DNA of 64,000 bases from Azorinus chamasolen (lineage: Eukaryota; Mollusca; Bivalvia; Cardiida; Solecurtidae), in NCBI GenBank assembly GCA_963576725.1, contig OY755242.1, forward strand, positions 62,562,324 to 62,626,323, in the 5' to 3' direction. This document shows, piece after piece, positions 20,880 through 32,464 of this stretch. Every line of letters begins with the position of its first letter. Position 1 is the stretch's first letter. The notes beneath the pieces are model-generated. The model did not search any database and was not told where the DNA came from. It saw nothing but the letters and a program-made list of their open reading frames with translations. Made by a program: the position numbers and the translations under genes.

Positions 20880-22290
20880 CACACCTTTGATCTAGTGACC
20901 TCAACTATAGAGGTCATCTACTGGTCATGACTAATCACCACAGCAACTTTGACGATCCTAAGCCAAACCACTAATCATTTATTGATCTGAAAACATTTCA
21001 CAAGTTAAGGTAATGGTGACCTTGACCTTTGACCTAGTGACCTCAACAACTATACGGGTCATCTAGTGGTTACGACCAACCACCACAGCAAGTTTGAAGA
21101 TCCCCAACCAAACCATTCAGCAGTTATTAATCGGAAACCATTTCATCAGTTAAGGTCATGGTGACCTTAATCTTTGACCTAGTGACCTCAAAAACAATTG
21201 GGGTCATCTAGTTGTCATGACCAACCACCACAGTAAGTTTGAAGATCCTAAGATAAACCCTTGAGCAGTTATTGATTGGAAACCATTTCAACTGTTAATG
21301 TCATGATGACCTTGACCTTTGACCTAGTGACCTAAAACACATTAGGGGTCATCTAGTGGTCATGACCAACCACCACAGCAAGTTTGATGATCCTAAGCCA
21401 AACTCTTGAGCAGTTATTGACTGGAAACCATTTCACCACTTAAGGTCATGGTGACCTTGACCTTAGACCTAGTGACCTCAAAAACAAGAGGGCTCATCTA
21501 GTTGTCATGACCAACCACCACAGCAAATTTGAAGATCCTAAGCCAAACCCTTGAGCAGTTATTGATCAGAAACAATTTTACCAGTTACGGTCATGGTAAC
21601 CTTGACCTTTGACCTAGTGACCTCAAAAACAATAGGAGTCATCCAGTGGTCATGACCAACTACCACAGCAAGTTTGAAGATTCTAAGCCAAACCCTTGAG
21701 CAGTTATTGATCGGAAACCATTTCACCAGTTAAGGTCATGGTGACCTTGGCCTTTGACCTAGTGACCTCAAAAACATTAGGGGTCATCTAGTGGTCATGA
21801 ACAACCACCACATCAAGTTTGAAGATCCTAAGCCAAACCCTTGAGCAAGTTATTGATCTGAAACCATTTCACTAGTAAAGGTCATGGTGACCTTGACCTT
21901 TGACCTAGTGACCTCAAAAACAAGAGGGTTCATCTAGTTGTCATGACCAACCACCACAGCAAATTTGAAGATCCTAAGCCAAACCCTTGAGCAGTTATTG
22001 ATCAAAAACCATTTTACTAGTTAAGGTCATGGTGACCTTGACCTTTGACCTCAAAAACTATAGGGGTCATCTAGTGGTCATGACGAACCATCACAGCAAG
22101 TTTGAAGATCCCAAGCCAAACCCTTGAGCAGTTATTGATCGGAAACTATTTCACCATTTAAGGTCATTGTGACCTTGACCTTTGACCTAGTGACCTAAAA
22201 AACAATAGGGGTCATCCAGTTGTCATGACCAACCACCACAGCAAGTTTGAAGATTCTAGGCCAAGTTGTTTATTAGTTATCGATCGGAAA
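20880..22290 (+). repeat. 145-bp tandem array, about 10 units
   Basis: TTAAGGTCATGGTGACCTTG recurs about every 145 bp (for example 21006, 21151, 21296 and 21441). Most units contain TTGACCTTTGACCTAGTGAC. Unit length is steady with 5-15% divergence by eye. Confidence 0.93.
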
Positions 22291-22639
22291 CAAAAAGGTC
22301 AACCTGGAAATTCTCTAAGTCAATGAAGCGTAAAAACTAGGTAAAAAAGGGGTCATAGTAACCTGCTAACCTATGACATGTAATGTGACCCTCATTATGA
22401 ACCCACATGCCAAGTTTGGTTACTGTAGGTGTTATACTTTGGCTATAACTAACACAAACAAAAAGGTCAACCTGGAAATTCTCTAAGTCAATGAAGCGTA
22501 AAAACTAGGTCAAAAAGGGGTCATAGTAACCTGCTAACCTATGACATGTAATGGGACCCTCATTCTGAACCCACATGCCAAGTTTGGTTACTGTAGGTAT
22601 TATACTTTGGCTATAACTAACTCGAACAAAAAGGTCAAC

Positions 22640-22673
22640 CGGACGGACGGCCGGACGGACGGACGGACGGACG
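22640..22673 (+). repeat. CGGA tetranucleotide repeat
   Basis: GGACGGACGGCCGGACGG run closing the N element. Open frames crossing it are artefacts. Confidence 0.9.
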
Positions 22674-22799
22674 GCATTCGCCAATCTATAAGCCTGGATT
22701 GCGAGCAATCCGGCCAAAAATACATTTCACTTTGTGTATTTGCTATCTGCATACTAAATATAAATTCTCTAGCATATGCAGTTCAGAAGTTAAAACAAA

Positions 22800-23745
22800 C
22801 TTTTAATGACAGCAAAGTTTTTAACATAATGACCTTGACCTTGACCTAATTTCAGGTATCTTTATGTCTAAGGTCGTTACCAAAGCTATCTGAATACCAA
22901 AGGTGAATTGCCTAGGATTCATAGATCAGACGTTATAGGAAAATGTTAAAGTTTGTTAAAACAGCCAAATTTTCAAAATAGTGACCTTGACCTTGACCCA
23001 ATTTCATGTATCTTTGTATAAACTGTAAGATCTTGACCAACGCCATCTGCATACCAAATATAAATTGTCTAGCATATGTAGTTCAGAAGTTATAACAACA
23101 TTTTAATGACAGCCACGTTTTCAAAATAGTGACATTGACTGTGACCTGCTTTCAGGTATCTTTTTTTGTCAATTGTAAGGTCCTTTTCAAAGCTATCTGA
23201 ATACCAAAGAATTTCCTAGCATTCATGGGTCAGAAATTTTAGAAAAATGTTAAAGTTTGCTAAAACAGCCAAGTTTTCAAAATAGTGACATTGACCTTGA
23301 TCCAAGTTCATGCATCCTTGTATCAACTGAAAGGCCTTCACCAAAGCTATCTCAATACCATATATGAATTGATTAGCACATGTGGTTCAGAAGTTGGAAC
23401 AAAATGTTGAAGTTTTAAAAATGATGGCCAAGTTTTAAAAATGGTGACCTTGACCCAATTCCATGTATCCTTGTATCAACTGAAAAGCCTTAACCACAGC
23501 CACCTTTTTACAAAATATGAATTGCCTAGCATCTGTAGTTCAGAACTTAAAGCAATGTTAAAGTTTATTAAAAACGGCAAAGTTTTCGAAATAGTGACCA
23601 TGACCGTGACCTGATTTCATGTATCCTTGTATCAAATGAAAGGCCTTTACCCAAGTTATATGCATACCAAATATGAAGTGTCTATTTTAAGTAATTCAGA
23701 AGTTATAAGCAGTGTCCGTCCGTCCGCGCGTCCACCCACCTGCCC
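22800..23745 (+). mobile_element. N-type element with paired alternating units of about 150 bp
   Basis: Units begin with TGACCTTGACCTTGACC and alternate between TCTGCATACCAAATATAAAT and TCTGAATACCAAAGGTGAAT versions (22810-23700), ending in GTCCGTCCGTCCGCGCG. The GTCC tail is the same simple repeat seen on other N elements but on the opposite strand. Confidence 0.7.
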
Positions 23746-23931
23746 GCCCAACCGGCCGCACGCTTTTCGCAAAACTATATGCCGAGATTTTTCAAAACAA
23801 AAATCCAGCTAAAACAGGGTGGGTTTTTTGTTTTATAAATTTCTTGGTACAATTCTCTTTAAATATATGTTTTACATTTTAACATATTAATTGCATTTTT
23901 TAAAAAAAAATACATGTATAAATATAGTTGG

Positions 23932-24048
23932 AATTTGGGTACGTTTAGGTGGGTAAATGTTGACTCCATTTTGGTACGTTTTGACTCCATTTGGGTAAGT
24001 TTTGACTGGGGTACATTTTGACTTTGGGTACGGTTTAACTATAACCCG
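23932..24048 (+). repeat. Degenerate repeat of a TTTGGGTACGTTTTGACTCC-type unit
   Basis: GGGTACGTTT, TTGGTACGTTTTGACTCC, TTTGGGTAAGTTTTGACT, GGGGTACATTTTGACT: about five irregular copies of 18-25 bp. Confidence 0.7.
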
Positions 24049-24789
24049 TTTCTATAGGGAGCAGATTAGTGGATATGAGTGAGATTTAAAGTTATGGTCA
24101 AAGTATATTGCCCCCCCCCCCTTCACATAAACAAGCAACTCTTAGCATGTAGTCAACTGAAAGTTAGATCTGCAATAATTACTGTACTAACATTACTATA
24201 AAAGGAATTTATTCCACTGTTCACTGTTCAGTGACATCTTGAATATAATAATATATATAACAATATGTAATACTATATGGCAGCTACTATACTGTATAAA
24301 GTGACATTCTTATTTCTAATAAACATCAAATGGTGTCAATACTTGAAACGTGATTTGTTAATTTCTCTTTACATATTAGTGAAGTTACTGATAACATGTA
24401 AGTGGCTGGTGAAAAGGAAAATAGTTACTTGGAAACAAATAGAGGAGGCTAAAGACAGTTTAAATGTCAGCCATGTAAATGGACTCTGAAGTCAAAATGT
24501 TCAGTTTCGAATCATTTATTTATACAGCCTGGTCGTGTAAGATTGATTTGTGGTTTTTAAATTTTAGCTTATCTATGAACACTGATTTGAAAACAAATTG
24601 TTTCCATATGTGCTTTGTTTTTATTCCTTCACAATGAAGAATCCATTGAAATGGAAAGATATCTTGTCCAAAAAAGAAGAAGAAAATTACAGGTTTTAAA
24701 ACAGGACATTTTCTCATTTTGACCAAATGTTCCATTTTATCAGTCTTTTCCAGACTCATCAATGCTATGAAAGTTTCAAAAGCAGAGTT
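24049..24789. other. Unassigned stretch
   Basis: Contains an 11-C run (24111-24121) and short frames (70 residues plus, 80 residues minus) with no recognised motif. Confidence 0.45.
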
Positions 24790-24980
24790 CTAGATAGAGA
24801 GGTGAAAGGGATAATGCTAAAATACTGATTTTTCGACCCAACTTCATGGTGTGGCCACTCAGATAGAATTGTCTCATGAAGATGATTCAAAAGAGTAGTC
24901 ACACCTTAGTGTGTTAGTTGTAAATCAGAGAAGTTTGCTTTTTCAAATATGCCGCTTTCACCTCTTCTATCTGGAATCAT
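24790..24980. mobile_element. HP-E-like long foldback, diverged
   Basis: Outer arms AGATAGAGAGGTGAAAGGG and CTTTCACCTCTTCTATCTGG. Inner hairpin 24851-24908, GGTGTGGCCACTCAGATAGA to AAGAGTAGTCACACC, around GTCTCATGAAGATG. Confidence 0.7.
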
Positions 24981-25341
24981 GCTAAACAGTGGATTAACAA
25001 AAATCTATAATAATCATTCTCATAAGCTGATAATTGATTGTATTTCATTTTTTCTTACCGTTTTTGTAGCAACCAGGATTTTTACAGCTGCAACAAATAT
25101 TTTCCCATGATGATAAAAACCGAACTGTGATACATAGATTCACATATTCTTTAATGATTCTACTTTGAAATTTCTCTTGCATTTTGCGGAGAAAAATGAA
25201 AATAAAGTGTCATATTGAAATTACAAAGTTTTGGCAACTGGAGCTGTTTGAAAGGATCTTGTATACATGTGTTCCATTTAAAAGAGTTAATTGTTTTAGA
25301 TTCTAAATAAAGCCATCATATAGGTTGTACAAAGCTGATGA

Positions 25342-25749
25342 AAGCATCAAAATGCCCCACAGCAGAATGTAGTGCTAGTTAAAATTAAAAGAGTTACTGT
25401 CAATGATGAGAAATGCTACGGTGCTGAATATTCAAGGCTGAAAAGGAGACATTGTCATGAGGGAAACAAATTTGGTTTTATACAGTACTTTGTGTTAGTC
25501 CTTCACATCAAGATCGTTGATGCAGTTGTCGAGGAAAAGAAGTCAAGTATATATTCTCTAGACACCTTTGAAGCTGGAAAACATTTACATCCAATACATC
25601 AGACCAATTCTTTTTGTGTTGTACCTGTTGACAGCCTGAAAACTACTTTGCTGTTTATTCTGTTGGAAAGTGAAAATGAGAGAGGTGTTGTGAAAAAGCC
25701 ATGGTCAAATAATACATTAAGCTCGACTCATATCCAGCAGTTTCTATGA
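25342..25749 (+). pseudogene. Unnamed ORF of about 136 codons, possibly transposon-derived
   Basis: An open frame runs from after a stop at 25339 to 25749; no convincing ATG opens it, so it may be an exon or an old element. Visible blocks are EYSRLKRRHCHEGNKFGFIQ, then YFVLVLHIKIVDAVV, then HPIHQTNSFCVVPVDSLKTT. The order (basic YxRxKRRNxH-like block, FGxIxYF, ending in a hydrophobic SFCVVPVxxL block) reminds me of the region after the catalytic part of CACTA/EnSpm-type transposon proteins found across invertebrates; this is from memory and unverified. No neighbour supports a host gene. It is longer and less repetitive than other frames nearby. Confidence 0.4.
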
Positions 25750-26070
25750 ACAAACAGAATGGTCTACACTGTGTGTTACAGGTGTTGACCCTTTCCCTCA
25801 TATTGAAGCAGTTTGATGCCACTGGAAACAGTTACCACTTGACACCAATGACAAACAACCATTTTGCTCTTGAAAAAGGGAGCAAATAGTATGTTTATCA
25901 CATACATTAGTTTCAAAGCAACATATGTTTTAATTTTCTTTTGTCCAAGTAAATGGATATTCAATTCGAATTGGATTGTTTTTTTTCTCTCATTTGTTTT
26001 ATTTTAATGGGCATAATGCAAATACGTATTGACAGTTTTATATATTACATAACAAAAATCACAACTCCAA
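25750..26070. other. Unassigned stretch
   Basis: AT-rich; nothing recognised. Confidence 0.4.
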
Positions 26071-26370
26071 TTGGCGTTAAAGTTCTGCTTTTCCATGGCC
26101 ATTAAAGAAAGTTCGAAACAGTTAATGGGCATTAATAAAGGTGGCTTGAATATTCATGGCCATTAAAGAGAGTTGGATGCAATTAATGGGCATTAATAAA
26201 CAGATTAAAAAGATTAAAACAGGAGTTCATGCTTTTTTCATTGCAATTAACTTTATAACAGCATTTCCTTTATGTTTAATGCCTTTCCATGTATTATTAA
26301 TGGCCATGAAAATTATATTTCATGGTATTTTAAGGGGTTACCCAATTAATATTTGAAACCCTGTTAAAAT
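26071..26370. repeat. O repeat copy 2 with a 60-bp direct duplication
   Basis: CATGGCCATTAAAGAAAGTT at 26095 recurs as CATGGCCATTAAAGAGAGTT at 26155, period 60. TTAATGGGCATTAATAAA is in both copies, and inverted motifs (TATTAATGGCCATGAAAATT) follow. Confidence 0.7.
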
Positions 26371-26606
26371 AACTATTGCAGGAATTAAGGAGAGATTTTG
26401 GAAATTACTCGTATAGTCGAATGCAGGTGTCTGTCATCAATTGCAAGGGTGTTTACTTCAACGACAATCTTATATTGTACAAACTTAAAATTCCATACTT
26501 TGTTTGAACACCTAAGCAATAAAAACAATTTGTGACAGAAATAAATATTTAGAAAAAAGGTGTGGTGCAAAGTACTTTAGATTCATATATTGTCGCAAAG
26601 TACATT

Positions 26607-26854
26607 TTAACGCGTTCCTTCATATAAACGTGTTTCACGCAGTTGCAAACATTGTAGACCCAGATCAGACGCCTCCTAAAGGAGCCGTTCGATCAGGGTC
26701 TGCTCTGTTCGTCAGTGAAATCTAAAATATCTGTTTCTTTAGCTTCTAAAATGGCTGCAATGTTCCACCTTCCGTATTTCATTATATCTATTTTGTTCAT
26801 GAATATTCAGTAGGTATTGAAATTTGGAATACACAAAGAACGGGAAAAGGATGA
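26607..26854. mobile_element. HP-A element copy
   Basis: From TTAACGCGTTCCTTC to CGGGAAAAGGATGAA (right TTAA mutated). Hairpin 26645-26711 with CTCCTAAAGGAG at the apex. Confidence 0.82.
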
Positions 26855-27100
26855 AACTGCCTTTTCTCATGTCACTTAGTGGCTGCATTATACGGATCGA
26901 TACCAGTTGCGTCAAAACAGAATGGTTTTGTAAAAAAGGGATCGTCTCAAATTACGTCAAATGTCTTTCACAATGTCCGTATATGAGGAAATCTGTGCAG
27001 AGGTTTACAAATAGAGATATTTACCTGCAATATGTTTTACGTGTGTCTAGATAATAGATGTCATCTACTCTGCACAGTGTGACAGGTTTCGGATTTCAAA

Positions 27101-27294
27101 TACTGTAAACCCCCTCTAAACCGGACAAATAATATCGGTACTGGAGACAGGTGGCAGCTTAATGCAGGTTGAAAGTCATGCAGAAAGAACCTACATGAGC
27201 TTTTTGCGTGACTTTCACGCTGCATTAAGCAGCCACCTGCCTAAAAGTATCTAAATTATTCACTACAATTCCGGAGTAGAGGGAGTTTATTGTA
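27101..27294. mobile_element. HP-C element, complete copy
   Basis: TA-CTGTAAACCCCCTCTAAAC to GTAGAGGGAGTTTATTG-TA. Hairpin 27148-27239, arms CAGGTGGCAGCTTAATGCAG. Confidence 0.85.
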
Positions 27295-28136
27295 TCTTTT
27301 TATAGCAAGTGTACTTTCCATTGAATCAAATTGAATTCAAATCAAAATAATGTTCATTCTCTACTGAGACTATGATTTGTTGCTACTGCAAAGTTAATGT
27401 GTGCTTAAAGCTCAATGTATATTTTAAATCACCATCAATAATTATATTGTGTTCACAAGGTTGTTTACAATGTCTGCCTCCCGTGTTCACAATATCGTAT
27501 GCATGGTCTGCCTCCTGAAGCATGTGACATTTTATGACCTTCACAACTATTGGGTGAAATATCTTAGTGTGGGAAAACACGTGTAGTTTAATAAAATATA
27601 ATGTTTAAACTCTATACAATTAAAGCAAAGTTTACCTTTAAATGAGCATATGACCCTAAGCATAATTACTGCAACAGGGACGTTCCTTAGTAATCATCCG
27701 TGTACCTTAAGTGGTGTAGATCGGTGATGTTCCGCTTAGCGGCGCGATAATTAAGTATTTTGAATGCGTAGAATATGACACAACGTCTGTATTGGTACGT
27801 ACATTTATCTGTAATATGTTCAAGTGTGGTCATTAACAGATCAGCACTTATAACAACGACGGGACGGGTCTATATTGCATTATTCTTCACACTCCTCACA
27901 ATTAAGATTGTGTTTGATCTTCACGCTTCAAAAGATAGGATGTGTGATGCGTACAGCATTTGCGGCAGCGTTCAATCTTCCTGTCTATGCACACTATCTA
28001 AGATATTTCAAATTAAGATATCATTTGGTCGCTATGTGGCTGGCATTGTTTCACGTAGGACGCATTTTCAAGACAATATGCTGTTCATAATCAAAGTCAA
28101 TGTTCAGAATTGCACTGATATGGCGCAATATTGCTG
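27295..28136. other. Unassigned stretch
   Basis: Holds overlapping frames of 120 and 71 residues (27775-28137) with no recognised domain. No repeat structure seen, so possibly low-copy sequence. Confidence 0.45.
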
Positions 28137-28310
28137 ATCTCATCTCTTTTTTACCACAGATATTGGGAAATCACTGTTAATTAATTTATACCGATGACTC
28201 TCGCAATAGCTCGCAGATATTAATACTGCATTGACCCGTTAATGCTTTGTGTCACACTCTGAGATGAAGCAAGCCATTCAAAAAGTATTACGTAGATAAC
28301 AGACGTGTAA
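28137..28310. repeat. Q dispersed repeat, copy 2
   Basis: Shares GTTAATGCTTTGTGTCACAC and CTGAGATGAAGCAAGC with 6180-6295. Shares TGATCTCATCTCTT and TTAATTTATACCGATGA with 59764-59850. Longest copy in the window. Confidence 0.6.
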
Positions 28311-28360
28311 GTAAATAGGAATGTATAATAAGCGGATGTGGGTAAATATGTTGGAAGCTC

Positions 28361-28607
28361 TTAACAATTCCTTCATACAAACGCCTTTTCACGCATTTGC
28401 AAACAGAGAGAAGACCCAGATGAGACGGCTCCTAAAGAAGCTGTCTGATCAGGGTATGCTCTGTTTGCTTTTGACATGATATAGATCTGATTCTACAGTT
28501 TATGTCAAAGTAAACAAATCCCTTATAACGTTTGCATTATAAAATGAGCTAATAAATACAATAAATTGCCATTATATCTTACATTAATACTTAAGGGAAA
28601 TGGTTAA
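28361..28607. mobile_element. HP-A element, complete copy
   Basis: From TTAACAATTCCTTC to AAGGGAAATGGTTAA. Hairpin 28399-28468, apex GGCTCCTAAAGAAGCT. Confidence 0.82.
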
Positions 28608-28779
28608 AAGGTAAACAATTGAATCAAGTCCAATTGAATCAAGTCCATGTTGTAAATGCTACATTAATTGATTTATAAGTTACAGTCATTGGAAATAAAT
28701 ATCATAAACGCAGCAAATAAATATATTTCCTATACAAAACCGTATTTTTTCCTCTTTTCACAGCGCGAGTCAATTCTGC

Positions 28780-29790
28780 GTGAAGTTCTTGTTACGCAAA
28801 ACTCAGGCAAATAGGCCATATAAGACCCACCTGATGCTACCAAGACCTTGGCGAACTCCCTGGTTACACTAAAACTAGACTACTGCATATCTCATTGCTG
28901 CATGGAATTTAAATCAAAACACAATAAACCACAGCAGCCCGCAACATAACAAGCACTCCTTGATATAATCATATCACGCCGGCTTTGAAGGAACCTCACT
29001 GGCTTCCGGTTCAATTTTGAATTGAATTAAAAACTCTGACACTACGTACGATTCATGCACAATGCATCCCGACATGCTTGATGTGTACAGGTATCTCAGA
29101 TAGTTAAGGCAAAAAACAGTTCAGTGCCTTTGGTGTACCAAAACGTCGTATGGTAAAATTCGGGGATAGAAGTTTAATGCATGCATCTCCAAAACTTTCG
29201 AATGCTCTACCGCCAGACATCAGACACGTACGCTAACTGGCAACTTTCAAAAGATGTCTGAAAACTTATTTCTTTAATATATTTTACTAGAACAATTCAG
29301 AAAACATAGCTAATAGTTATCAACCATTATGACTGCTGCATTATCCAAGTAGTGTCGATTCTGCCACGCTTTTGTGACTGTGAGCACACTTTGGAATCCA
29401 TCCCTTTCGAACATAAGAGATAATATTTGAAATACTGTGTGACGTACTGGCACTTTACATAGAATGTTACATTTGAAATTTGGTAATCTGAGTGAGCTGA
29501 CACAATATAGTCAAAGTATGCGTCTATTTCCCTTGATTTACGGGCATATAAAATACTGAAAATGATAATTTGGGTTTAGCTATGATTCATGAATTAATTC
29601 CATTTTTATTATTCTTATCAATATCTATATATTTAATTATGTTGTTTTATATACATATTAATTGCAGTGCATATACTCAGACGTGTCATGTAATTTATTC
29701 TTGTGAAGCGCTTTTGAACGCGCATATCCTATGTGAAATGAACACTATATAAATATTGTATAATAACAAAATAATATTTATTATTTAGTC
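28780..29790 (+). mobile_element. 5'-truncated LINE (CR1/L2-like) with 3' UTR
   Basis: The 3' UTR carries GTGAAGCGCTTTTGAACGCG and ACTATATAAATATTGTATAA, the GCGC...CTATATAAAT-type end common to L2/CR1-like LINEs, then an AT-rich tail. Only the last part of the element is present, the usual outcome of incomplete reverse transcription. Confidence 0.68.
28855..29285 (+). pseudogene. 3' end of a second LINE reverse-transcriptase ORF
   Basis: In shifting frames the sequence gives the familiar C-terminal landmarks of CR1/L2-like ORF2. These are LDYC near 28878, HWLPVQF near 29000, FGDRSLMHASPKLSNALP near 29160-29210, and an ATFKRCLKTYFFNIF end near 29240-29285. Stops and shifts interrupt it, and the RT core upstream is absent. 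The assignment rests on family knowledge of these landmark motifs. Confidence 0.75.
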
Positions 29791-30255
29791 TGTGAATCTA
29801 CGTGTATTGTTTAAATCAGTTTAGTAGCAACATGTGTTTCAAAATCTGACACACAAGGGAAATCTAGTAAAATAGTTTTGCCAATAAACCACATGCCTCT
29901 TCTCAATTGCTAAAACGAATGCCGATATACAGTTCTTTAAGGTTAGAAATACTTCCAGAGATAGTTTTTATGTTGATAAAAAAACACTTTTCCGGACATC
30001 CATGTGTTATTCCGATATATTGAATCAGGATCCGGTTTAAAAATCTTCTTTGTGTTTACTACACTTCCTCATTACATTGAGGATTATGTGTAGGTAATGT
30101 CTACAATGTCTACACTTCTGACAGTTCAGTTTTAAGGAGGTCTGTTAACAAAATCATAAATCATGAGATGAATTGCACGACATATTTTAGTTTAATTGTG
30201 TTAAGCATTAACTGTATTATATAAATACAATTTTTACCCTAAATATTATTAAATT
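29791..30255. other. Unassigned stretch
   Basis: AT-rich; nothing recognised. Confidence 0.45.
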
Positions 30256-30579
30256 CTGAAAGTAGGAGATCATTTGAAAGTAAAAGAAGCGATGCGAAAG
30301 GAGACTATTAAAGAATCGGTTGAGTCTGTTCATGAGCAGTTATGAAAGTGCAACACTACTCACACCAGCTTAAACAGTATCAAATCTCCAAAAACTAATA
30401 ACATCGAAACTAATACTTCCGAAGGACAATCAAATATAACAACACTGAGAATGAGGTACGGGGCGAATTCTTATGACCGCCAAACAAACAATTAACACCT
30501 GTTGTTGTGAAGTACATAAATTCTGAAAGTAGAAGATCCTTCGAGGTCCTTCGAAAGCAAAAGCAGCAATGAAAAAAGA

Positions 30580-31628
30580 AACAAGAGATGTCACAGTCAC
30601 GTGACAAATGCCCCCAAAAAGTGTACCCTGTGACCTTGACCTTTGACCCATGGACCAGGGAGTGGACACATTGTCTTTGTGTGGTGAACATTTGTGCCAG
30701 GTTCCTTTGAAATCCATTCACAGATAAACAAGTAATTGTACCCTGTGACCTTGACCTTTGTCATATGGACCTGGGAGCTGAACGCGACACATCGTCTTTG
30801 TCTGGTGAACATCTGTGCCAAGTTATATTGAAATCCATTGATAGATAAAGATGTTACAGACCGGACACGAAATTTGTGACAAAGTATTTGTACCCTGTGA
30901 CCTTGACCTTTGACCCATGGACCAGGGAGTTGAAAGCGACACATCATCTTTGTATGGTGAACATTTGTGCCAAATCATATTGAAATCCATTGATATATAA
31001 AGAAGTTACAGACTGGACACGAAATATGTGACAAAGGAATTGTACCATGTGACCTTGACCTTTGACCTATGGACCTGGGAGTTGAAAGCGACACATCATC
31101 TTTGTGTGGTGAACATTTGTGCCAAGTTATATTGAAATCCATTGATAGATGAAGAAGTTACAGACCGGACACGAAATTTGTGACAAAGTAATTGTACCCT
31201 GGGACCTTGACCTTTGACCCATGGACCTGGGAGTTGAACGCGACACATCGTCTTTGTGTGGTGAACATTTGTGGGAAGTTATATTGAAATCCATTGATAG
31301 ATGAAGAAGTTACAGACCGGACACGAAATTTGTGACAAAGTAATTGTACCCTGTGACATTGACCTTTGACCCATGGACCAGGGAGTTGAACGCGACACAT
31401 CGTCTCTGCCTGGTGAATATTTGTGGCAAGTAATATTGAAATCTATTGATAGATGAAGAAGTTACAAACCGGACAAGAATTTGGGACGGAAGGACAGACG
31501 GACGGACGGACGGACGGACGGATGGACGGACGGACGGACGGACAGACGGACAGACGGACGGACGGACAGACGGACAGACGGAAGGACGGACAATGCGATT
31601 ACTATATGCCCGCCGTTGGGGGCATAAA
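30580..31628 (+). mobile_element. N element: six 152-bp units and a GGAC tail
   Basis: Head AACAAGAGATGTCACAGTCA. Units start at GTACCCTGTGACCTTGACC (30623 short, then 30738, 30890, 31042, 31194 and 31346; period 152). A GGAC-type tail follows at 31486-31593, then CCGCCGTTGGGGGCATAAA. ATGCCCCCA near the head and TGGGGGCAT at the end are inverted, suggesting terminal repeats. Minus-strand frames across the units are repeat artefacts. Confidence 0.78.
31486..31593 (+). repeat. GGAC/GGACA tetranucleotide repeat
   Basis: About 108 bp of GGAC units with GACA interruptions. It creates a spurious RTDG/TDGRTDGR-type frame. Confidence 0.95.
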
Positions 31629-31689
31629 AAGTGCAGAATTGGTTTTATTGAGTCTGTTGATGAGCAGTTATTAAAGCGTAAATGGTATC

Positions 31690-32370
31690 TCCGCAGCTTG
31701 TTACAGTTTCGATTACCGAACCATTGTTATTTTAAGGACAATGGAGACGTTTGTTGTAATTAAGCATTTGTAAGTGTGGAACGGCGGTAAATATATTTGA
31801 AACTGTTCTACATTTACTTTATGATGAACTCTTGAATTGTTCTTTTTGTAGTTAATAATCTAAAAAGTAAATATCGAGTAACACAATCTCACATAAATAG
31901 CATGCATAGGGAATATTACAAATCTTCAAATCGTGTTCCTGTGTTTCGAGAACAAAATGCGTATGTTCAACGGGGAAATGTATTTCCAAATAACCTAAGA
32001 TGAAATACGAAGTCGGGATGAAAAGTGCGCTATAAAAAGACCAAGTTAATATTAAATGCCACACATGCCTATCTTCAAGACAAATACTTCAGTTTGACTG
32101 ATACATTTCATGCGATAGAATCTTTATATTGGTTTAGGAGAAACACACTTAAATATCACATTTTTAAATCGTTCAGTACACGGTAAGACTGTTGTATTTT
32201 AGATACACTGAACATACAGAAAAGAGTGCCAACATGTTATTAGCATTGCATACATGTATTTTGCACACTTGTTTTGTTCCATTATAAACAACATTTTGAT
32301 TTATCATTGAAACTGAAAAATATAAAAAATTCACCATATACTGACACTAAGAAAGATGTCTAATATATTT
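31690..32370. other. Unassigned stretch
   Basis: AT-rich, short frames only. Confidence 0.45.
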
Positions 32371-32464
32371 AAAGAGCTACATATAAGGATGCGTACCCAA
32401 ATACTAAAATGGTTATTTCTACACAAAACCCTTTCGAAAAGACGATTCTAAAGAGTGGTCGCAG

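Larger units (their letters stand above)
20842..22700 (+). mobile_element. N element copy: tandem units plus GGAC tail
   Basis: Starts AACAAGAGATATTTGT. About ten 145-bp units follow (20880-22290), then two units of about 168 bp (22293-22627; GGTCATAGTAACCTGCTAAC), then a CGGACGG simple repeat (22640-22673). The same order (AACAAGAG head, GACCTTGACC units, GGAC tail) occurs at 30580-31628. No ORF of note. Probably a large non-autonomous element; class unknown. Confidence 0.7.
30256..31680 (+). repeat. J repeat copy interrupted by an N element
   Basis: J sequence at 30256-30579 (about one and a third units; CATTTGAAAGTAAAAGAAGC, GGGGCGAATTCTTATGACCG) stops within GCAGCAATGAAAAAAG. It resumes at 31629 with GTGCAGAATTGGTTTTATTG, where the J unit would continue. 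Confidence 0.78.

Noticed and set aside
20880..22290. 145-bp array as centromeric satellite
   Set aside because: Only about ten units inside a composite element with a simple-repeat tail, and similar but different units recur at other loci.
27775..28137. 120-residue frame as a coding exon
   Set aside because: No recognisable domain; composition looks like chance translation and the end runs into a dispersed repeat.
30410..31400. Minus-strand frames with GPWVKGQGHR repeats as a gene
   Set aside because: They are translations of the 152-bp N units.
31446..31763. RTDG-repeat protein
   Set aside because: Translation of the GGAC simple repeat in the N element tail.
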